Positions 33,724 through 46,345 of a stretch of 64,000 nucleotides of DNA are shown in pieces. The notes under the pieces are model-generated. The model was given only the letters and a program-made list of their open reading frames with translations, made no database searches and was not told where the DNA came from. Position 1 is the first letter of the stretch, and each line of letters begins with the position of its first letter. The DNA comes from Zhengitettix transpicula (lineage: Eukaryota > Arthropoda > Insecta > Orthoptera > Tetrigidae): positions 209,728,746-209,792,745 of the forward strand of contig CM073590.1 in the NCBI GenBank assembly GCA_037074705.1. Direction: 5' to 3'. The translations under genes were made by a program, and so were the position numbers.

Positions 33724-34619
33724 AAATGTCTAGTTCAACTTTGAAGTAGTTTTTTGGCTATTTACCTGAGAGATTAATCAAAACAATTGTTGAAATATTC
33801 ACTTTTTAACTGATGAATAAGGAAGGAGATGCCAAAAGCGAAAATATTTGAGAATTTCTGGAGAATATGAACATGTCTCACATAAAAAATACGATTAGTG
33901 GCAATCAGACAATATTTACATAGATGTATAATGATATTTTGTATTCCTTGTTCCAGCGGTTGCTTTTTGTCGGGCCTCGGGGGTTAGCGTAGCATATAAG
34001 TGAATAAACGATGTCGCAGCAATTTTTGATTGGTGCTTGTTCAGCCAGAGTCTGATTGGTCAACGTATTTTGTGTTTCGTCTTTCCTCTAAATATTTGAC
34101 TTGAAATAACCTGCGTTATTTTCACCTTGAGTAATAAGATATACATAAATTTATTGAAATCTGTTTGCCCGTTTTTTTTTAGTTTATCCCATTGACACGC
34201 TCATCTCGTTTGTGTTTTATTTATGTAAATATCTAGAAACATCTGTTAATGAGTGAATCATAAATACTCGTAGCATTATTATTGATCTTGACTTATCCTT
34301 TTTACTCAGTAAAGGATTAATCGTTTAATCGAAAAATGAAATGTCTTTCTGTCCTCTGTAACGTTTATATATTATATTATATCATATATATTGGAAAAGT
34401 ATGTTTTGGCTCGAGTTTAATTTCCTTTAAATTTTCTTATATAAAAGATCTCAAGAGTGCATTTCAAAAACAGTAATATGGACACACACACACACACACA
34501 AATATATGTTCCTCGCAAATTTCGGGACGCCAGGAAATTGCTTGATAACAATGAATCACGCATGCTTCAGGATCAAATTTGGTAGGTTGTTTATGAGGAT
34601 GGTGCAAGCGAGAGCTACT
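33724..34619. other. No gene; (AC)n microsatellite at 34482-34501
   Basis: AT-rich DNA with a short AC array. Nothing else identified. Confidence 0.5.
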
Positions 34620-34990
34620 TATTACCATCGAATTTGCGCAAGATGGCTTCTGAAAGAAACATGAGGAGGTAAACGGCCGTCGATGACCCCGGCCGGCCCG
34701 TCGCTACTGGGCGGGACTGTTTGGGACACGAATCCTGCCCTTGACCTTGACCTTGAGTGCTGACCACTGCGGCTACCGCCATCTTGAGCAGGACAGGGAC
34801 GAGAACCGGCCGCGTGCCACTGTGTCCGCCCCATATTCAGACCTTGCGAAACCAAATCAGACGTGCATATATCTATGAAGATTTAATTTCTCCTTCTAAC
34901 GCTGATTGAAGATTAAATCGGCAGGAAGACATTAACTGCTATTGAAATTCCAGGACGCCATTCTTGGTATCCATCTTGTACTTTAAGTTA
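34620..34990. promoter_or_regulatory. GC-rich island with FTZ-F1/ERR-like and Pho/YY1-like motifs
   Basis: In an AT-rich setting this block is GC-rich (cgatgaccccggccggcccg). At 34738-34759 the minus strand reads CTCAAGGTCAAGGTCAAGGG, which contains two overlapping TCAAGGTCA sites, the extended half-site bound by monomeric nuclear receptors such as FTZ-F1 or ERR. CAAGATGGC (34639-34647) and its inverse GCCATCTTG (34778-34786) resemble Pho/YY1 sites, and ccatcttg recurs near 34971. No gene recognised. The 77-codon minus frame looks like a by-product of composition. Regulatory function is inferred only. Confidence 0.35.
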
Positions 34991-35007
34991 TATTTTCCAG
35001 GTTTCTC

Positions 35008-35009
<2 letters not shown>

Positions 35010-35052
<43 letters not shown>
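35010..35052. repeat. (AT)n microsatellite
   Basis: About 21 AT units, followed by a degenerate ttatatatacat stretch. Confidence 0.95.
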
Positions 35053-35061
<9 letters not shown>

Positions 35062-37926
35062 CATAAAATGTCACACGCAAACTACTGTTTGCATGATGCG
35101 TTGTTAGTTTGTACCATCGGGCCTAATTAGAGTAGGTCAGAATTTTAAGAAGATTTTCAAAATACGAAAGAAAATAAATATAATAATTTCATATTTACGG
35201 TTGTAAACAATAATATTGAATTAAAATTTTGCTAATTAAAAATAATGACTTTTAAATTTGTACTTACAGCTAATCGTAGGATGCACTGTTAATTGCATCG
35301 ATTATTTTCACTGGATCAGCGTTCTAATTGAAATGTAGATTAATGTCTCATTATCAGATTTATTTTTAATATTATTGGTATTCTTCAATTTTTTACAGGA
35401 AAGTTTTGCTATATTGGGGAAATTTAGAGATATTATGAGTTTTCTTGATCAAAACATCACAGACACTCAAGAGGTTCTTTTACTGAAATGTGTTAGGCAA
35501 TAATTTTTTTTGGGAACGTTGTTATATATTTATACATATGTATATAGAATACGACTAATTAATTCTTTATGATTTACTTAAATTAACAGTTTCCGTTCGA
35601 AAACTATCCTAAATTTTATATCTGTTGCGGTTGGCAAACTGTATATTGCTCTTGATTAGGATGAAAGTTCTTTCTTATTTTGTGATGTTAATAATTTTGT
35701 CAATACGCAACGTGGTGGCGCCTAGGCAAGGCGCAGGACGCGTAATGGAGTGAATCTCATTCTGGTAATTTCCCTGAGCAAATAATGCAGGGATGATGTC
35801 TTAATACGAGGTCAGGCCTTCAATATTGCCAAGGATATCACGGAAAATCGAGTATAATACTTTGGGGTGAATCAGAGCAAAATAAATTTAGTGAGATGGT
35901 GGGATATGTACGTAATAGTTTGAATCAGTACTTTTATATCTTTAGCACACCTTCACACCAACATTACCTCATTAAAAGACTGAAAGATAGATTAGACACG
36001 CGATACAAATTGATTTAAAAAGTAGGGTAGGGATAAGAAGTATAATAGTCATATTTGGAATATAAAATTCCGTGATAAAAGATTTATTCTAAAAAAAATC
36101 GAAGGATCAGGATGGAAATTTCTCGACAGAACTGGGAATCTTGTACATATTAAAATCCTCACCGATACCACTGAGTGATTGGATTTTTTTTTTAATTTCA
36201 GGTAAAAAGAAACTAAAGACATTGGTAAAATATTTTTGTCTCATCTCATATTTTAATTAAGACATAATTTTATAATTAATTATGGCAGCCACCAAGTGTA
36301 AAATAAAATTCAGTTAATAATAAATTCATTCTTCTACCTCAGATTATGACTAAATTGAATGTGAACCACGAAACTGGATAAAATGAAAAATTAGAAACTC
36401 TTATTTTACATTTCATTAGTATCTCACTCCTACTGGAACTACTCAAACAGTGCCATATAGAGTGCTGCCATCTGAGCCTTCTTTTTTTCTTTATATTCAA
36501 ACATTACCCGCGTAACTGAGAAGCATTATTTCGGTCCGAAACGTAAATTAACTCTAAATACTATAATTTGTAACTATTTCTTTGTTTTAGATCTAAGAAA
36601 AAAGGGTAACCAAATGCACTATTACCAAAATATGAGGACGGATCGAGTAAATTTTTTGTTGAAGTAACTTTACACTTTAGAACCTCAATTGTAACCAGGA
36701 ATATAATGTTATTCGTTATTAATGGTGAAGACATTTTATTCGTATATTTCAGAGGTGCTCACACAACGACAGTAGAGAAAAAAGCGAACAAAGTAGTGTA
36801 TAATATAAAAATATCATTACAAAGATATCGATACCTTGCCTCTAATCGACTTATAAAATAATAATGGTAAAATGGCCATATATTAGTTTTTAAGTGGCGT
36901 AATTAATTAAATCTGGAAATCCGTTAGAGGTAAATCTGATTTCGGTGACGATAAACCAATCGAAGGTAGGACTCAATAAATTGGAAGTAAAATGCATTTT
37001 AACCTTGTCTAGATTAGTTTCCTTCCCACGTGCTTGGCTACAAGTCCCGTGGCTCCGGGATAATCATTTCCAATCAATGCTAATTTTTTCCTGTACCTCC
37101 ACAAGTAACTCTGAAACACATTTTACTATTTTCCTCCGATTCGACGGATCGAACGCAGAACAGTCTATTCATTATATTCATTTATTTCGTTAATTACTCT
37201 TTGTTCTGTTTAACAGACGACAGTCGGCTCAGCCAGACTTTACGACACTAACTTCGTTATCGCCTCTCCTGAGGTCACGTTCGCAGTGACAGCAAATGCC
37301 ACAAAACGTCTCCATTCCACTCTAAATATATCGCATATTACTTCCTGAATTTTTTTAGATAAATGTATGTGTGAGTATTGTCTTATTTAGAGACATTTTC
37401 AAAGAAATTACTCAGTTTCGTGATGATAAACCACGGACGCGTTTCTCCAGTGTGTTTTTATTGTATTGGCAACAATGTTTTGTTTATGAAGGGAGTTAGT
37501 CTTAAATAACACGTGTAAATATAAAGTAAAACGATATCAGGAATTATTGAATTAATTTTTGCAAACTCGTTGAATATTTTCCAATACTGACATAAGCACT
37601 TTTGAAATTATTAAATCTATGTAATTATTTTATATACCCCTTCAATGAAAGAAAGATTGACCAGGGATCGAGGGCAATGTTATACTTTTTTATCTTTCAC
37701 ACTTACGATTATTTAATAAGAATCTCAATCTATTTTCGAATGTCAATGTTTTCAGGATGTCCAGCTGGCGCGAGAAGTTTATTTTCATTCATGGTTTGGC
37801 TACAAATTTTCGGCTCATTTTGCATTGAACAATTTTGTTTTATCCTGCGGTACTATTTAAAGGATTTGTCTATTTCATTATTACATACAAAGCAGGTTTT
37901 ATATTTTTTGTCCTTCATAACTTTTA
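35053..37926. other. No gene recognised
   Basis: AT-rich DNA. A motif gcctaggcaaggcg at 35720-35733 recurs at 51810-51823. A hammerhead-like motif lies at 36516-36546. Nothing else identified. Confidence 0.4.
36516..36546 (+). ncRNA. Hammerhead-like core, decayed
   Basis: CTGAGAA, gcattatttcggtcc, GAAACGTAA. GAAACGT is intact. The 5' box has A for G at its sixth position, and stem II is poor. Confidence 0.3.
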
Positions 37927-38010
37927 TGCGAATGTCGGGTAGGATCCTTAAACTACAGCCCGAGGGCCCTAGTTAACCCTTGGATACCATCATTTCCCCC
38001 TTTCAAATCT
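37927..38010 (+). repeat. Family A fragment A7
   Basis: Runs from gcgaatgtcgggtaggatcc through ttaaactacagcccgagggc, cctagttaacccttgg and ccccctttcaaat. It is an internal piece without the poly(A) end, so it is truncated on both sides. Confidence 0.85.
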
Positions 38011-39797
38011 AAAATTTTATAACTGATTTCGAATTTACAGCCAACATGTTGAATTTTGGTAGTTAAGTACGGAACGATAATATTTTAGACAGTTGTAAAC
38101 CGTAAGTCTGGCAGACAGTTATTGTGCAATACTTCTATGAATTAAAGTCAATGAAATATTCTTGTCTATTAATTAGTAAAGGTATTGCTAGAAGCATGTT
38201 GATCCAGAGACATGAAACATTTCTTTTCAACTCACGTTACAAATGTTTCGCTAAGGTACATTCGGCGACGTGAAGGAAGCGATGGCTGAAGAGCGAACAG
38301 GAGCAATTACAGTCAGTGAAAGAGTGCTAGGCACAATTTTAGCTTTTACTGGCTATAAAAAACACGATATGGCCCGTAAATATATTTTTAGGGACGTTTG
38401 CTGAACTGGGAAAATTTCGTGGCGTCACCCTGATTGGATTCCCAAAAAATACGACACATGAAGAGACGAGAGCAGAAGTTATGAGAAATATAGTGAGAAG
38501 CAGAGTAAAGTGTGCAAAAAATAACGATGAGAGAGAGCGGATAGGAGCAGTAACTGAATCTAAACCGATGACGTCATCCACCCCACGAGATCTGGTACTG
38601 CACCTTCTAGGGGTCAACGCTACTATTTGAATCACGACGTATTTCTAAGAATGGGTAAATCTCGTTACAACTTTAAATAACGCGGGATTATTAAACTATA
38701 AATTATCTTAAATTGTTTAATATTTTTAAAAATAAAAATTATTAAAAATCACATTTGTTTCTAAATGAAGTAAATGTAACTCTCGACCGATACAACTGAT
38801 TTTGTCACCCGAGTCACAGATGTGTATACCAAATATTCTCGCGCACTAACTAAAATTAACGACGATGAATAAGGAAAAAAAAATTTTTTTCTTCAAGAAT
38901 TTAAATTTAATTTGACTGACTTGTGTTTTGATGATTTTTTTGTTAGTCACATTTGTGAAAAGATAATTAAGTAGTAATTATTGGTTTTTCCCCAAGACAG
39001 ACGCATATTTTTCTAAAAACCGATGCACTAAATATTGGAACATTTTAGGAAGAAACAAATAAAATTGACATATTGAAGGTTTATATAGTTAAAGAATTAC
39101 ATAGGTCATTATCATAATAATGAATTACTGTTGACAAATATTATTATGAAAGAAATTATTGAATTAAATATTTGTTCTGTTACGATGAATGTGGAAATAT
39201 TTCTGAAACCTACAACCTACAGGTTTTCAAAATGAAATTATGGAGAAAATTATTGATTACTTTTTTAAAATTAAAATTCGATAAATGAAAAACGTAGAGG
39301 ATAAAATTCAAAAGTATATAATTTTCTAATCCAATTTAAATTAATAAAAAATGGCAAATATAATTCGAAAAACTTCATATTGTTCTTTGTATGTGAAATT
39401 ATGTACATTAATTCAATTTTATTTCTATAAATTGCAAATTTTTGTATCGGTCTTTTAAATTTTTGTTGTAAAATTTGTACAGATGAACTGTTTTAGTTTT
39501 TTGAGTTTTTGTTCTGGCTGTACGATTATAAATTCTGAGTACACAGTCAATAATTCTAGGATATGCCTGGAGTGAGAAGAACAAAAGTGCTCATAAAAAA
39601 TATAAAAAAATAACAGACTCAAAAATGCCCATATATTGTAAAATTCATTATAGCTACAAATATATACAACGAAATATCAAAAAAGAAATTAAGGAAATGT
39701 ACATACATATAAAATAACGCAAATGGAAACAAATTTTCGTATAAAAAACTGTGTTTATAAATATATTTTGTATAATATTGCAAATACATCAAAAATA

Positions 39798-39801
<4 letters not shown>
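38011..39801. other. No gene recognised
   Basis: The block at 38270-38640 is less AT-rich and has a 98-codon minus frame without known motifs. The rest is very AT-rich. Confidence 0.4.

Positions 39802-39842
<41 letters not shown>
39802..39842. repeat. (TA)n microsatellite
   Basis: About 20 TA units. Confidence 0.95.
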
Positions 39843-39846
<4 letters not shown>

Positions 39847-41683
39847 GTAACAGATGGAATTTTAATGAATGGACGCTAAAGACCTTGAAGTTGATACGAT
39901 CCTAAATAAAACAAAAAAAATTTTTTCACAAACTAACAAAGTGTCTTTGCGGTGAATGAAGTGAATTCCATAAACTTATTTACGAGATCTTTGCACTCTT
40001 AGCGGGATGCAGCTTCTTCTTCTCCAATGCATTTTCACGTTGCCCCTGTAATCCGGCCATGCAGAACGTCTTTCGAATGGGTGTTGCGTACTGAAGTCGA
40101 AGGCTAAGCGTTCATTTTCCGATCTTACGAATCTCATTTTGTAGGCTCAACTCGTAGATGGAAATTTCTGAGGGTAGTAAGGAATAATGTAGAAGTCCCA
40201 CGGGGCGATGCAAAACGAGAAAGAGAATTTCGCAGACGGCAGTGTGGAGATAGCGTCCTCCAGGGGCCGTTTGGCGTTAGCATCGCTATTAATTTGGCAG
40301 CGGCGGACAGGAACACGTTCTCCATATCTTCGTACACGGGGCAGCGGCATTTCGTTGCAGGCCATTAAAACGCCACCACCAACTCACCTTCGCTCCATTG
40401 AAGACTTTTACTTTTTTGCTTGGCGGCATAAACAACACGGTCGTAAAGCAGCGGAGATCACTGACCTAGCCTAACCCGAGTTCGCGTTTTGTGAGTGCCG
40501 TGTTTACGACACCTTTCCCCAGCCAGGAGCCGGGACGGAACGAAACGGTCCATTGTTCGGGGGCATTGTTGTAGATCACCTGCACCCGGCCACTTTAATA
40601 TACCCGTCTAACGGCTTGCTGTCCTCGAACAATGAGCATTTATTTCGCGCTCCGTAATGGAAATGTACCTATAAACACTTTTACTGCCTATGCGTGGTCT
40701 GCAAAATAATTAAATTTCTAAGTAGACTGCTAAAACCGAACGCTGATTGTCGCCCGTGAGAATTTAAGAATGTAACGCAGAATATTACATAACAGTCATC
40801 TTGGACAGCATTCGACGTGTAACAGATACGAAAGGACAGTCGGACGTAATGAAAACGAAGCAGGGAACAGCGAGAACAGCCTGGGAAGGTTGATAATGAG
40901 TTAGCAAATTACAATAAAAATTAACGTGCGAGATAAGTTGTATGTATACACGTGGACACAAAAGATGTAGCCCATGTGCCCTGGGACACTAATTTGCTAT
41001 GCTTATTACCATTAGACCTTTCAACAATGTTTTCTTTCTTCATATCCATAATATATTATCCAAATCATCGGCTTACACAATTAAAAGTGTCATAGAACAT
41101 GTAGCAAATTACTAATTAAGCTCTTTGATTGGAGCCCTCTTTCTATTTACTTGAAAGCCACATTAGCAAAGGAATTTAAATCAATGGTAAAAAAATGTGG
41201 TTATTATCTAGATTAGTTATCAGTTACTGCTTGTGGAGAAGTGGCTAATAACAAAATATCGAAAATAGCCATGATTGGTGTCGAAACCCCGTTTTGAGAG
41301 GCCGCTAATATAACTTGTGACAGTTCCGAATGTGTTAAAACCCAAGATTAGTCTTAAAGAACTCTTTAGAGGCCGTGTGAAAAATAACGTTTTCTGATAC
41401 TGTTAACGTCTTTAAATATAGTATTGCAATTAAAAATTCTGATTTTCTAAAAATGCAAGTTATTATTTAGGGTAATATAATTAAAAAAATAAAGTTATTT
41501 CTGTACTATATACTAGAATTTATCCAAATAAATAACTATTAGCTTAAATATTAAAACAAATAAATATTGGTTGTAAATGCTAATTTTAATTAATTTTCGG
41601 AATAAATTTTCTGCACCATCGCATTAAATTGAGATAATTTTGCATTTATTTTTTAAGTTATTTCCAGTATTTATTGTCAATAC
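39843..41683. other. No gene; GC-richer block at 40010-40650
   Basis: The block at 40010-40650 stays open on three frames at once (plus 40208-40474; minus 40365-40147 and 40337-40134), a sign of composition rather than of a specific gene. No motif recognised. The remainder is AT-rich. Confidence 0.4.
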
Positions 41684-41714
41684 CTGAAGAGTTTCCAGTT
41701 TGGATCGAAACGTC
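41684..41714 (+). ncRNA. Hammerhead ribozyme-like core, PLE type
   Basis: CTGAAGA, G, tTTCC-agtt-tGGAt, C, GAAACGTC. The 5' box and GAAACGTC are exact, and the closing G-C pair of stem II is present, but the stem has mismatches. Stem III is essentially absent, as in the small hammerheads linked to Penelope-like elements. No PLE coding remains were recognised nearby. Confidence 0.5.
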
Positions 41715-43774
41715 ATAATTTTTGTCATATGAAGAAATTAAAATTTTCATTAAACTTATTTTATATATAATTATATAATTTTTAATTGAATAATATATAG
41801 GGTTGAAGAAAGGTTGCTTTCAGTCACCAGTTAATGATAGTAATTTTCTGTTAACAACTCATGGGATTTAATCGTTTTGTCTTTTTACGTGTACACTTCC
41901 ATATAATAATATATTAAAACGAGAATACATTTTACCAGATATAGCCTTTTCAATTAAATATTTTACAATTACAACGCTCATGAATTACTAAAAGTTTATT
42001 GGCCTTATAATTTTTAAATTTGAACGAGTTAAAAACGGTAGGATCTTTACCAAAATCAAACGTAGATGAATAATTCTTTTTATCAGTTATATGGTATCTC
42101 ATCATCCTTTTCTAATTATATTCTCTTCACCTGCAGCAAATGAGTCGCAAGAAAATAATGATAAGAGTTAATAATTATTATGATTATTATTATTGTGTGT
42201 TCGTTGATAACATTCTATTGACTTCTTAAGTACGAGCGAAACGTTCGCTTCAGACGTACAAATAACATCAGTAGTTCTGAATTTTTCCGTAATGTAAGTT
42301 TTCAAGGTTTTCAAGCAAGATTCATCCATTTCGTAAACTGATAATTTGAACCAGACATGAATTCCTGTATACAGATTTATTGGTATTATTTGGGGCAATG
42401 TGCTAGTTACTATTATTAATAGTAAATTACAATCAAATTAAATGTTAAATGTTTAAAATACATCAAAGGCAGAAGCGAATAATCAATCAGCACCTGGAAA
42501 CTCACCTGGAAACTACGAGCGGCCAGTTAATTTGCACGTGATAATCAAACATATGCGGGTATTTGCGGGCAGATTATGTCTGTCTCGTTCTGTGTGTTCA
42601 TAAATAGTGTCAGAACGCGATGCCAAAATTAATCGTTAATGAAATGCCACATTATCCAGAATTATCGTGGCTAACAAGCTAATTTCCTTTAAATCCAGAA
42701 ATCAGAAATTTCATTTTCTGAGGGTCTGAGCTCGTATTTCCTTTATAAACTTATTAAGAATTGAGAAGATGGTTTAATCAAACGACAGTGAATCTGAAAA
42801 CTTTAAACGCTTGATATACTGATTTTTCTTTTTTCATAAATGCACCAGTTAATCAAATACAGATTCATACGAAAACTTAATGTATATGAATTATATAACG
42901 TAGTGTGGCGATAAAACTGAAATGACAGGTTTTAAGTAATCAGTATTTTGGAACAGCTTCAAAGGCAATAGTTTAATTTCAAAATATATTTATTCTCTTT
43001 TATATTTAAATGAAATATATGTATAATTTTTTGACACTTATAATTTATTAGTTAAGTAGTAATATGACAGGAAACAATATTTGATAACTTTCTAAATCTG
43101 ACCATAGGGTAGAAAACCGTACCTTCATAAAGCATAAACCCGTGCAATTCGAACCATATACTTTTAAAACTATTGAATTTTTATTTTATGTATAGCAAAA
43201 GCAAAGCTTAAGTGGGCCAATAAAGGTGGAATGTTGATATAATCAGCCGTAAAATCATATTATATTGGAAGACGAATGCGAAAAATTGGGTTGGTTCTGC
43301 AATGCTATTGACGCGTATAACCTCGAACGTTAATTTACGCCTAACAGTAATAGTGGCTTTCAAAGAATAATGTGAAAGAAAACTGTGCATGTGGGTAGTT
43401 TGAAAACGCGGAAATTATTACCGTGTGGACATCTGTTTTCAGCTAATTGGGACTCAGAAAATAGCATTACCATAGAAAATACGAACTTGGCGACAGCTGC
43501 AACGCGAACTTTATTCAGTTAAAATGACCTCAAACTCGACATATTTCGCGGTTCTTTTATTTTATATAACGACTAACAAAAATTACGACATGAGTTTACA
43601 TTTTTACTTTAATTTGTGTTAAGAGAGTTCCCGCCAGCTAGTAACGCCTTCAAGCAGATTTCACATTGGCGAGAAATCTGCTAATTAAGGACGACATTTA
43701 AATGTGAAAATAATTATTCTTCGAAATTGAACTAATTAAATACACAAAATTATGGTCGATCCAGAGTGATCCCC
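41715..43774. other. No gene recognised
   Basis: AT-rich DNA. At 42206-42250 the string gacttcttaagtacgag then CGAAACGTTCG resembles another decayed hammerhead. The block at 42480-42660 is less AT-rich and is listed separately. Confidence 0.4.
42488..42560. promoter_or_regulatory. E-box cluster with exact 12-bp tandem repeat
   Basis: cacctggaaact occurs twice in direct succession (42491-42514), giving two CACCTG E2-boxes. CACGTG follows at 42535-42540 and CATATG at 42550-42555. Such a density could mark an enhancer bound by bHLH or Snail-type proteins. This is inference from motifs only. Confidence 0.25.
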
Positions 43775-44020
43775 TTAAGCTAGGTCCAGCCAGACTCGTT
43801 GGTTACGTAAGAACCTTGAAGGCTCGTTTTGGTGCTTGTACACTTTTTTGGTCGGTGACGTCCTTTTGCAGCTGGTTCCCAAACTGTCCAAGGTCGGCCA
43901 GTCTGCCAAGAACGCCCTAAATTGCATTGTCTGGGGGAATACGTGGCGTCTGGCGAGAACAGGTCTGGCTTTTTCGCAACACGAAACCCGCAAGCACAAA
44001 ACATCAACCCTCACCTGAAA
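43775..44020. other. GC-richer block with overlapping frames, possible exon or relic
   Basis: On the minus strand tttatttttcag directly precedes gtgaggg at about 44012, an acceptor-like context. Two frames then stay open to about 43780 (one Cys-rich: FCACGFRVAKKPDLFSPDAT, another RVDVLCLRVSCCEKARPVLA). A plus frame is also open (43836-44018). No family recognised. The sharp composition step is the main reason to list it. Confidence 0.25.
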
Positions 44021-44583
44021 AATAAACATTCAGACTCAATCAATTTGTTTAATTAGTATTAAAAGAAATTACAATCTGTTAGGAATAACTAAAATTTGAT
44101 GGATTAGTTGTACATAATTTTTATCTATCCCCTGGATGCTTCGCTTTTTGTCTACTTTCACTTCACAGGAATGAAGGAGATAATGCGGCAAACCCGCGGT
44201 ACAGAACCAGCTAGTTTTCTATGGAAGCTAGGCCAAGAATAGGAAGAGGGCAGAACACAGTGTGCAGATCAAATATATTGCGAAATTTATATTATAATAG
44301 TTTACTATATATTACATCATATTAAACAACAGTTATCATTTTTAAATACGATCCGACGTTTTTAGCAGGATTGATTTCGATATATGCTAGAAAAGAAAAA
44401 ATATAAATATGCGTTATATGTGTGGATGTGAAAATATTAAAAACAATTTTTTAATATTTAATAACAAATAAAAACTAATTGTTGCTAAATACAAATTTAG
44501 TGGTAAACTATTTGCGAATTATTTGACATATATTCCCGCTTATATAACTGCAACTAACTACCGTTATTTGAGTATGTATAAGG

Positions 44584-44620
<37 letters not shown>

Positions 44621-45985
44621 ATGTGTATACGTCGTGTACTGGGGTTATGTTCATATTAATTCGAGTTTTTCATAATTTACTTAAATAATTGAGACAAGAG
44701 TAATTTTTTTTCAATTTCGAAAGAAAATAGAAAAGGGAATCACCGGAGAATACTGAGGAGAATAAAATAAAGAATTTGTCATGTAAGATCAGAGTTATCC
44801 TCAACGTTCAGCGTACAGCATATACAGCACGTATTATATACATACGTTCTTGACTATCAATTTTTCTAAATGATGTTAGCCCAACTGATCATTAATTAGC
44901 CCTTCAATTAAAGTTCGTAGGTTATTGATTTTTTTCATAGGTGATTTCTCTTCATTTTAGTTTTTAGTTCAGGTTAATTAAATGTAATTGAATGTTTCTA
45001 GTGTATACTCTATTTATAAAATGTTCTGAAAACATTCTAGTTCATTCATAGTAACTAAAATTTTAATATTTCATTATTCATTTATATCACATTCAAAACA
45101 CTATAGAAATTATATTACGCAAATTAAAGTAGGAAAAGTCCTAAAATGTATATTTCCAAAGCAGTGGTTATATACTTAAAGATATATAACAATGTAGTAA
45201 TTCAAAACTTGAAATTTGGGGAAGGCGGATTTTATTTGGAAATAATTTATCTCTTTGTTTGGAAATTTAAAAGTTAATAGAATTAGAATCTAATTTATAT
45301 AAAAATATATATATTAATATGAACGCATTAATTCCTCTATTTAGATTATTTTAGTTATATCGGGTGTATGTACAGTAAATTTTTTTTATTTTACTTTTTC
45401 TCTGTGGGCTTCGAAGAAGAAACAAGTGATGGTAACAATTTTTAATTGGCAACAATATATGTTGCAGAAAACGGGTATGTTTCGGGAAATTCTTCAGTTG
45501 GGAGTGGGTATTCAGAAATCGGGCCGAATTGCTATTCAAATGATGAATTCCTTTAATTAGTCGTCTCCGCAAATCTCAAGCGTTACTTTCCTCTCTAGTG
45601 ATCTCATCCAAACTGCTGTCTTCCGTCAAAATTTCTTTACAACTTTCTTCCCTCCGCCAAAGGAAAAATTCTATGGTTCTTAAAAATCCCGGACCTTTTC
45701 TATACTAGGCAGGTGTCCAACGGCTTCTTGTTGACGGAATAGTCAAGGACGCGCCAGATTGGTTCTGAGAGTATGCATGGTCGGACACCACAAAAATTTC
45801 CCAAACTCATTTCCTAATGAATATTTCGTCTACCCTTAGTGATTTAAAAATCTACCACCTTAACAAAATTAATTTGGGCATTACAGATTGAAAGTCTTAT
45901 ATTTAAGGAGTTAATTGTACGTATAAGTGATATATGGATAAACGTAATGTTTACTCCGCCTATGATTTATTTTTATTGGCTCCTA
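44021..45985. other. No gene; compound (TA)n(TG)n microsatellite at 44584-44620
   Basis: AT-rich DNA with a TA array running into a TG array. Nothing else identified. Confidence 0.5.
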
Positions 45986-46345
45986 ACTCGTCCCTAGATT
46001 TGGTCTGTAAATTTCCTTTTCCACCTTGACCCTGTCCTGAGCTTTTTCGTGCATCACCCAACAACTTATTCTTTCGTCTTGTAGCTGCACTCTTATGCAC
46101 TCGACCTGGAACTCCATCCATGGTGTCATACAGTGAACAATTTCTCCGTTGGATGCATACGATACAGTTTTCCTTTCTCTGGCAATGTCTTCTCATTTAC
46201 TCTTCTTAAAACTTCTTGTTTTTTTCAATTCTTCTCCATCAGCACATTTTCTACGTATTACGTCTCCCTATTTCTTAATGTCCGTGTTTCTGATCCATTT
46301 ATGCCCTGCTCTAGATGTATCACTTTACTAGGTTCTTCTGCAATT
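45986..46345 (-). pseudogene. LINE reverse transcriptase C-terminal relic
   Basis: Shifting minus-strand frames give GSETRTLRNRE (about 46305), then KKQEVLRRVNEKTLPEKGK, then CIVCIQRRNCSLYDTMDGVP, GRVHK, and RRKNKLLGDARKSS. This follows the order of non-LTR polyprotein tails: G-S-E-T-W-T-x-R, N-E-E-V-L-x-x-V-x-E, W-I-G-H-x-x-R-x-x-C-L-L-x-x, R-R-x-x-x-L-L-D-D-L. The Trp of the G-S-E-T-W box and the W-I-G-H box are substituted, and stops interrupt it. It is a dead fragment of a clade other than the jockey relic at 25152. Confidence 0.55.

Noticed and set aside
34622..34855. 77-codon minus frame with SRSRSRAG-like content
   Set aside because: It reads through the ccttga tandem repeat. Composition artefact.
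40134..40474. Three overlapping frames as a gene
   Set aside because: Simultaneous openness in three frames reflects base composition. No motif found.
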